DNA of 5,714 nucleotides from Actinomycetota bacterium (GTDB lineage Bacteria > Actinomycetota > Actinomycetes > Mycobacteriales > Micromonosporaceae): the NCBI GenBank assembly GCA_005885115.1, contig VAXX01000290.1:1-5714 (forward strand). The letters are read 5' to 3'. A program made the translations under genes and the position numbers. Of the stretch, positions 1 to 4,177 are shown one piece after another (position 1 is the stretch's first letter; each line of letters begins with the position of its first letter). The notes under the pieces were generated by a model. That model was given only the letters and a program-made list of their open reading frames with translations. It searched no databases and was not told the origin of the DNA.

Positions 1-984
1 GTCCTGGAGTTCGCCGACCCGGCCCTGGTCCGGGTCCTCGACCTGCTCGACGGCTCCCGTACCGAGCCGGCGGTCGTCCGGGCCGCGGCCGCGTTCGGCG
101 TACCGGAGCCGGCGACCGTCGCCCTGCTGGCCGTACTCCGGGACGGCGGGCTGGCCGTCGAGGCGCACACGCTCGTCCCGGCGGGCCTGCCCGAGCCGGT
201 ACGCCGCCGGCTGGCTCCCGAGGTGGCGGCGCTCGCGCTGCGCGGGGACGGTACCCCGGCGGCGGCACTGCGCCGGCGCGGTACGGCACGGGTCCTCGTC
301 ACCGGGTACGGGCGGCTGGCGGTACCGGTGGCCGCCGCCCTGGCCCAGGCCGGTGTCGGGCACGTCGATCCGGCCCTGTCCGGGCGTACCAGACTGGATG
401 ACGCCACCCTCGGCGGCCTGCTCCCGGCCGACGCCGACCGGCCCCGGGGCACCGCGGCGGCCGAAGCGGTGTCCCGCACCGCGCCCTCCGCCCTCGTCCG
501 CCCCCTGCGCGACGGCGCGGCGACGTTCGTGGTGCAGGTCGGCGCCCCGCGACCGGCCGGGCTGACCGCGCTCGCCCTCGGCCGGCGCCGGCTCCCCCAC
601 CTGGCCGTGGACGTCCGCGACGGGGTCGCCTTCGTCGGCCCGCTCGTACCACCGGCCGGTACCCCCTGTCTCAACTGCGTCGACCTGCACCGGCGCGACC
701 GTGACCCGGCCTGGCCGGCCCTGGCCGCCCAGTTGTCGACCGGGCCGGAGACGCCGCCACCGTGCTCGGTCGCGACCCTCCTGGCGACGGTGGCGTACGC
801 CGTGGACGAGGTGCTCACCTATCTCGACGGCGGGAGCCCGCAGACCATCGGGACGACCATCGAGATATCCGGGCCGGGCCGGGAACGCCGGCGTACCTGG
901 GCCCCGCATCCCCTGTGCGACTGTGCCCGACGTCGGCGCCGCAGCGCACGGACAGGTCGATCTCAGCTAGATGAGGTTCAATGA
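1..984 (+). CDS. ThiF/E1-like protein, TOMM-cyclodehydratase type (5' end outside window)
   Basis: The frame is open from base 1 to the TGA at 982-984, so the start lies upstream; 327 codons are visible. A Rossmann-like strand and turn (VLVTGYGR, visible residues 98-105) sits where ThiF/E1-type proteins carry their nucleotide-binding loop, but the usual GxGxxG is degenerate (GYGRLA). A CLNC motif (residues 223-226) is followed by the DLHRRDRDPAWP segment. A second cysteine pair, CDC (306-308), lies near the C-terminus, so a structural zinc site of two cysteine pairs is plausible. This pattern matches the ThiF-like proteins annotated as TOMM leader-binding or cyclodehydratase-like. The first ~80 residues could be a leader-binding-type domain, but that is inference. 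No precursor peptide or YcaO protein is visible. The gene ends 4 bases before the favoured start of the ABC1 kinase, so the two are probably cotranscribed. The function is not proven; the family call is moderate. Confidence 0.75.
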   Translation, partial: VLEFADPALVRVLDLLDGSRTEPAVVRAAAAFGVPEPATVALLAVLRDGGLAVEAHTLVPAGLPEPVRRRLAPEVAALALRGDGTPAAALRRRGTARVLVTGYGRLAVPVAAALAQAGVGHVDPALSGRTRLDDATLGGLLPADADRPRGTAAAEAVSRTAPSALVRPLRDGAATFVVQVGAPRPAGLTALALGRRRLPHLAVDVRDGVAFVGPLVPPAGTPCLNCVDLHRRDRDPAWPALAAQLSTGPETPPPCSVATLLATVAYAVDEVLTYLDGGSPQTIGTTIEISGPGRERRRTWAPHPLCDCARRRRRSARTGRSQLDEVQ

Positions 985-988
985 TCGG

Positions 989-2308
989 GTGACCGATATC
1001 CCGCGCCGCGCCGTGTCCCGCACCGCCCGACTCGCCGCGCTGCCGCTGGGGTTCGCCGGTCGGGCCGCGCTCGGACTCGGTCGGCGGGTCACCGGAGTGG
1101 CCGCCGAGGTCATCTCCGCCGACGTCCAGCAGCGTACGGCCGAGCACCTGTTCAGCGTCCTCGGGCAGCTCAAGGGCGGGGCGATGAAGTTCGGGCAGGC
1201 GCTGTCGGTGTTCGAGGCGGCGCTACCGGAGGAGCTGGCCGGCCCGTACCGGCAGGCCCTGACCAAGCTGCAGGAGGCGGCACCGCCGTTGCCGGCGGCG
1301 AGCGTGCACAAGGTGCTGGCCGCCGAGCTGGGTACCGACTGGCGCCGGCACTTCCGCGAGTTCGACGACGTCCCGGCCGCGGCGGCGAGCATCGGGCAGG
1401 TACACCGGGCGGTGTGGAAGCGGGGCCGCACCGGCGTACCGGCGGCGGTCAAGGTCCAGTACCCGGGCGCCGGTCCCGCGCTGCTGTCCGACCTGGCCCA
1501 ACTGTCCCGGCTGGCCGGGCTGTTCCGGGTACTCCAGCCGGGGCTGGACGTCAAGCCGCTGCTCGCCGAGCTGCGTACCCGGATCACCGAGGAACTGGAC
1601 TACGAGCTGGAGGCGCAGGCCCAGCGCGGGTTCGCCCAGGCGTACGCCGACGACCCGGAGATCTTCGTCCCGCGGGTACTCGCGGCGGCCCCCCGGGTAC
1701 TCGTGACCGGCTGGATCGACGGCGACCCGATGAGCCGGATCATCGCCTCGGGTACCGAGGCCGAGCGCAACCTGGCCGGACTTCGCCTGGCCACCCTGCA
1801 CTTCTCCGCGCCGGCCCGGGCCGGGCTGCTGCACGCCGACCCGCACCCGGGCAACTTCCGGATGCTGCCCGACGGCCGGCTCGCCGTACTCGACTTCGGC
1901 GCGGTGGCCCGGCTGCCCGACGGGCATCCCGAGCCGATCGGGCGGCTGACCCGGCTGGCGTTGAAGGGCGACGCCGAGGCGGTCCTCGCCGGGCTGCGCG
2001 ACGAGGGGTTCCTCAAGCCGGACCAGGAGATCGACGCCGACGCCGTGCTGCGGTACCTGCGGCCGATGCTCGACCCGATCGCCGAGCCGGAGTTCCAGTT
2101 CTCCCGGGCCTGGCTACGCGCCGAGGCGGCCCGCCTGGCCAGCCCGCGCAGCCCGGCGTTCCAGCTCGGCAAGCAGCTCAACCTGCCACCGGCGTACCTG
2201 CTGATCCACCGGGTGACGCTCGGCTCGATCGGCGTCCTGTGCCAACTGGCGGCCCGGGCGCCGTACCGGGCGGTGGTCGAGCGCTGGCTACCCGGCTTCG
2301 CCGAGTAA
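989..2308 (+). CDS. ABC1/UbiB-family atypical kinase (AarF/Rv3197-like)
   Basis: A 439-residue protein with all signatures of the ABC1 (ADCK/UbiB) atypical kinase family. From the GTG at 989 these are: the KxGQ motif (KFGQ, 67-70), the alanine-rich loop (AAASIGQVH, 131-139), the ATP-site lysine in AAVKVQYP (K155), the ExD region (EELDYELEAQ, 201-210), the catalytic-loop-like HADPHPGN (282-289) and LDFG (301-304). Family members are linked to quinone or lipid metabolism and often act as ATPases; actinobacterial members have no firm substrate. In mycobacteria the relative Rv3197 lies beside whiB7, as here, and has been discussed as a WhiB7-linked resistance gene (recalled, not checked). An in-frame ATG at 971 overlaps the previous gene by 14 bases, but GTG 989 gives the start MTDIPRRA that I recall for relatives. 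Neither start has a strong ribosome binding site, which suggests translational coupling to the upstream gene. Confidence 0.93.
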   Translation: MTDIPRRAVSRTARLAALPLGFAGRAALGLGRRVTGVAAEVISADVQQRTAEHLFSVLGQLKGGAMKFGQALSVFEAALPEELAGPYRQALTKLQEAAPPLPAASVHKVLAAELGTDWRRHFREFDDVPAAAASIGQVHRAVWKRGRTGVPAAVKVQYPGAGPALLSDLAQLSRLAGLFRVLQPGLDVKPLLAELRTRITEELDYELEAQAQRGFAQAYADDPEIFVPRVLAAAPRVLVTGWIDGDPMSRIIASGTEAERNLAGLRLATLHFSAPARAGLLHADPHPGNFRMLPDGRLAVLDFGAVARLPDGHPEPIGRLTRLALKGDAEAVLAGLRDEGFLKPDQEIDADAVLRYLRPMLDPIAEPEFQFSRAWLRAEAARLASPRSPAFQLGKQLNLPPAYLLIHRVTLGSIGVLCQLAARAPYRAVVERWLPGFAE

Positions 2309-2312
2309 TGAG

Positions 2313-2342
2313 CCGGGCCGCTCCCCGGAGGGAGCGGCCCGG
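2313..2342. terminator. Hairpin terminator between convergent genes
   Basis: A perfect 12-bp inverted repeat (CCGGGCCGCTCC at 2313-2324, complement at 2331-2342) with a 6-base loop. It begins 4 bases after the ABC1 kinase stop and ends 6 bases before the stop of the minus-strand small gene. It can therefore fold in transcripts from either side. There is no T-run, which is usual for terminators in high-GC actinomycetes. Confidence 0.8.
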
Positions 2343-2348
2343 AACGGA

Positions 2349-2501
2349 TCAGTTTCGGTCGGCCAGCTGGCGGTTCTGCTCGCGCCGCGCGGCGAGCGCC
2401 ACCTGGCGGGCGGGTCGGTAAGCCTCAGAATGGTTGTCCTGAGGCTTGGGCGTTCGCGCTCGACTCATGGCTTCGTTCATGAGTTGTGAGGTCGAGTTCA
2501 T
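2349..2501 (-). CDS. Small hypothetical protein, 50 residues
   Basis: A 50-residue ORF on the minus strand, from ATG 2501 to TGA 2349-2351. GAGGAG (2512-2517) lies 10 bases before the start. In-frame ATGs also exist at 2480 and 2468, giving 43 or 39 residues. The protein is hydrophilic and basic. The N-terminal part is rich in Met, Asn and Ser; the C-terminal part (AYRPARQVALAARREQNRQ, about residues 27-45) looks like one amphipathic, arginine-rich helix. There is no signal peptide, membrane segment or cysteine. It lies 94 bases downstream of whiB7 on the same strand and could be cotranscribed with it. I do not recognise the family. The coding call rests on the ribosome binding site, the position up against a terminator and the protein-like composition. 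Confidence 0.65.
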   Translation of the reverse strand: MNSTSQLMNEAMSRARTPKPQDNHSEAYRPARQVALAARREQNRQLADRN

Positions 2502-2595
2502 GATCGGAGTACTCCTCGGTCGGTTGATCTCGGTCGGTGTTCCACTGGGCCGGGCCGGCTGTTCGGTGGCTCGGGTACGGACTCGGGCGCGCATG

Positions 2596-2934
2596 TCAGG
2601 CCGCCACGAGCTGGGCCGCGACCCGATCCGCGACCTCCACCCGCAGGACCTCGTCCCGGGCGACGTCCTCCTTGCGCGGACGACCCCGCGGCCGCTTCCG
2701 CGGAACCACGGCGCCACGCTCGAAGATCTCGCCACCCCAGACGCCCCACGGCTCCTGCCGCTCCACCGCACCGGCCAGGCACTCCACCCGGACCCGGCAG
2801 TCGCCACACAGCGACTTGGCCAGTTCGAGCTCGGCCGGCGCGTCGGCGAACCACAGGTCGGGGTCGAACCGGCGGCACGGCAGGTCCATACCCACGTCGA
2901 CGCTGGTGTCGACGGATGCCAACGCCAGACTCAT
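2596..2934 (-). CDS. whiB7: WhiB7-type iron-sulfur transcription factor
   Basis: A 112-residue Wbl protein that activates intrinsic antibiotic-resistance genes together with the primary sigma factor. The four iron-sulfur cysteines are visible: one in LPCRR near residue 20, then CGDC and the C of VEC. DPDLWFAD lies between the first two, and the Wbl turn EPWGVWGG follows. Basic RPRGRPRK near residue 90 is the AT-hook that distinguishes WhiB7 from other Wbl proteins. Start ATG 2934 is chosen over an upstream in-frame ATG at 2970 because AGAGGTGA (2942-2949) sits 7 bases before it. About 20 residues follow the AT-hook, so the tail is longer than in the mycobacterial protein as I recall it. The long structured upstream region (2991-3280) fits the attenuated leader known for this gene. 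WhiB7 is normally autoregulated, but I could not locate its binding site with confidence. Confidence 0.95.
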   Translation of the reverse strand: MSLALASVDTSVDVGMDLPCRRFDPDLWFADAPAELELAKSLCGDCRVRVECLAGAVERQEPWGVWGGEIFERGAVVPRKRPRGRPRKEDVARDEVLRVEVADRVAAQLVAA

Positions 2935-2990
2935 CTCCCGGTCACCTCTCTTTCTGTCTCGATGTCGCACTTGGTGTCGTGCAAATGACT

Positions 2991-3027
2991 GAGGCCGCGG
3001 ATCCCGGTGTACGGGTTCCGCGGCCTC
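2991..3027 (-). terminator. Terminator-like hairpin in the whiB7 leader
   Basis: An 11-bp perfect inverted repeat (2991-3001 with 3017-3027), then a 1x1 mismatch, then 4 more pairs (CCCG 3003-3006 with CGGG 3012-3015) around a 5-base loop. On the minus-strand RNA it is followed by AGUCAUUUGCACG, only a weak U-rich tail. It lies 56 bases upstream of the whiB7 start and 21 bases after the stop at 3049. Established work shows actinobacterial whiB7 leaders end in a conditional terminator, and this hairpin is in the right place. It could instead simply end transcription of the small upstream ORF. Confidence 0.7.
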
Positions 3028-3069
3028 GAGGTGAGCCGGTGGTCTGGTTTAGACCGGTCTACCTCGAGG
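3024..3069 (-). promoter_or_regulatory. whiB7: Candidate antiterminator hairpin upstream of whiB7
   Basis: A 9-bp stem pairs 3061-3069 with 3024-3032 (both arms contain CCTCGAGG). A 3x3 internal loop and a second 5-bp stem (CCGGT 3036-3040 with ACCGG 3053-3057) lie inside it. On the minus-strand RNA its 3' arm overlaps the 5' arm of the terminator hairpin by 4 bases (3024-3027), so the two compete at least partly. The stop at 3049 lies inside this hairpin, so a ribosome finishing that frame would cover the 3061-3069 arm. The switching role is inferred from geometry and from known whiB7 attenuation. Confidence 0.5.
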
Positions 3070-3195
3070 TGGAACACCGCTGGCGTCAACGCCCGTGAAG
3101 GACGTCTTGGCCATCCCGGTGGCCTTGGCCGTGAGCCCATTGGTCCCATCGATGCGGACCTGGGTCACCTGGAGCTGGCGATACGCCGAGGACGG
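3049..3195 (-). other. Out-of-frame coding-like continuation of the leader ORF
   Basis: In the frame one base on from the preceding ORF, the sequence after a TGA at 3196-3198 is open to the TAA at 3049-3051. It reads protein-like (QLQVTQVRIDGTNGLTAKAT and onward), and 27 of the first 30 codons counted from GTG 3168 end in G or C. Joining it to the first ~32 codons of the upstream ORF would give a product of about 75-80 residues. GTG 3168 could alone start a 39-residue peptide, but it has no clear ribosome binding site. The possibilities are a one-base gain or two-base loss in a small gene, a sequencing error, or programmed +1 frameshifting. Confidence 0.5.
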
Positions 3196-3280
3196 TCAGG
3201 TAGCCCACGCGATGGGCGTGGACGGGAGCGCACGCCAGCGGTAGCGCCGACGGTCGCTCTTCGGTGTAGTTCAGGCTCAT
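3086..3280 (-). CDS. Small ORF in the whiB7 leader (64 codons, possibly frameshifted)
   Basis: ATG 3280 is preceded by GGAGGTGG (3286-3293) with a 5-base spacer, the best ribosome binding site in the window. The product begins MSLNYTEERP and stays in a G/C-ending codon pattern to about residue 32 (VGYLTVLG). After that this frame uses many A- or T-ending codons and gives a His- and Gln-rich tail to the TGA at 3086-3088. From about 3180 the neighbouring frame takes over the coding-like pattern. The ORF lies where a whiB7 upstream ORF is expected, but it is longer than a typical leader peptide. It could be a leader ORF, a small independent gene, or a frameshifted gene. The encoded family is not recognised. 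Confidence 0.6.
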   Translation of the reverse strand: MSLNYTEERPSALPLACAPVHAHRVGYLTVLGVSPAPGDPGPHRWDQWAHGQGHRDGQDVLHGR

Positions 3281-3315
3281 CTGGGCCACCTCCAACCTGC
3301 GCTCGTCTCCGATGG

Positions 3316-3348
3316 CTTACGGGCAGCCGGATAGCCGCTGCTCGTAAG
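3316..3348. other. Imperfect hairpin upstream of the leader ORF
   Basis: CTTACGGGCAGCCGG (3316-3330) is nearly complementary to CCGCTGCTCGTAAG (3335-3348), with one mismatch, one bulge and a loop of about 4 bases. It lies between the uvrD2 terminator-like hairpin and the small ORF at 3280. On the minus strand it would sit in the 5' leader if transcription starts upstream of it; otherwise it could be a protein-binding dyad. The role is unknown. Confidence 0.5.
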
Positions 3349-3353
3349 GTGTG

Positions 3354-3374
3354 CAGCCAGGCTAAGCCTGGCTG
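3354..3374 (-). terminator. Hairpin after the uvrD2 stop
   Basis: CAGCCAGGCT (3354-3363) and AGCCTGGCTG (3365-3374) form a near-perfect palindrome that can fold as 8 pairs with a 5-base loop. It begins 20 bases after the uvrD2 stop codon, the usual place for an intrinsic terminator. There is no U-run after it on the minus strand. It may separate uvrD2 transcription from the whiB7 leader; a regulatory dyad is the alternative. Confidence 0.5.
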
Positions 3375-3394
3375 GCTTGGGTACGCAAACGAGT

Positions 3395-4177
3395 TTACGA
3401 CTCCGTTGCCGAACTTTCTGCCCCGTCCACGTCCTCGACTGTCGCACCGCCGACAAGGGCCAGCACCGCCTCGCCGTACAGGGCGAGTTTGCGGGGGCCG
3501 ATCCCGGCGATCTCGATCAGTTCCTCGGTGCGCCCCGGTCTGCGCTCGGCGAGCGCGGTCAGCGTGGCGTCGGTGAAGACCACATACGCCGGTACCTGCT
3601 GGGCGGTGGCCGTCCGCAGCCGCCAGTCGCGCAGCCGCTCCAACAGCTCCTCGTCCAGGCTGGACGGGCAGTCCGCGCATCGGCCCAACTTGCGGTCCGC
3701 GCCGGACAGCAGCGCCGCGCCACAGACCCGGCAGGACACCAGGACGGTACGCCGTGGGGTCCGCTCCCGCGGCCGTCCACCGGTTGCGGCGGCTTCCGCG
3801 ATCGGCAGGAACCGGCTCGGCCGGCGCTGCCGGCCACCGGGCGCCCGGGCGCCGGCGTACGACAGCCACAGCCACTGCCGGGCCCGGGTGATCCCGACGT
3901 ACAGCAGCCGCCGCTCCTCCTCCAGTGCCTCGGGCGTCTTGGCGTACCCGGTCGGCAACGTCCCCTCGGCCAGCCCGGCCACGAACACCGCGTCCCACTC
4001 CAGGCCCTTGGCCGAGTGCAGGGACGCCAGGGTCACGCCCTCGACGGTCGGGGCGTGCTGGAGGGTGGCCCGGCGGGCCAGCTCGGCGCAGAAGTCGGCC
4101 AGCGAGCCGGCCGCCACCTCCTCGGCGAGGGTGACGAGCGCCTGCAGCGCCTCCCAGCGCTCCCGGGCGGCGCCGCC
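3395..4177 (-). pseudogene. uvrD2: Detached C-terminal part of UvrD2 (motifs V-VI, tetracysteine, HRDC)
   Basis: From 4177 downward the native frame resumes in the first repeat copy and runs to the stop at 3395-3397. It encodes motifs V and VI again, then the CRVC/CADC zinc-type module and the HRDC domain (ending in the IAGIGPRKLALYGEAVLAL helix-hairpin region). This frame stays open upstream to 4429 only by reading the second copy out of frame. No strong ribosome binding site was noticed, so separate translation is doubtful. It is best read as the displaced 3' end of the same gene. Confidence 0.75.
3747..4177. repeat. Tandem duplication, copy 1 (431 bp)
   Basis: Read base by base, this block is identical to 4178-4608 and directly abuts it. 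The left boundary is set by a mismatch at 3746 (G) against 4177 (C). It lies inside uvrD2 and encodes the helicase motif V and VI region. The unit length is 143 codons plus 2 bases. Confidence 0.97.

Noticed and set aside
1414..2421. 335-codon plus-strand frame overlapping the ABC1 kinase
   Set aside because: It is Arg/Pro/Gly-rich as expected for the second frame of a GC-rich gene. The kinase frame carries all conserved motifs.
2515..2538. 10-bp direct repeat CTCGGTCGGT (2515-2524 and 2529-2538) before the small gene
   Set aside because: It is short and overlaps the ribosome binding site region. Low-complexity GC-rich sequence can give this by chance, and there is no further support for an operator.
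3362..3396. Possible whiB7 promoter: AAACTCGTTTGCGT followed after about 18 bases by TAGCCT on the minus strand
   Set aside because: The AT-rich patch before a -35-like TTGCGT is suggestive of a WhiB7 site, but the hexamers match poorly and the -10 falls in the palindrome after uvrD2. Too weak to annotate.
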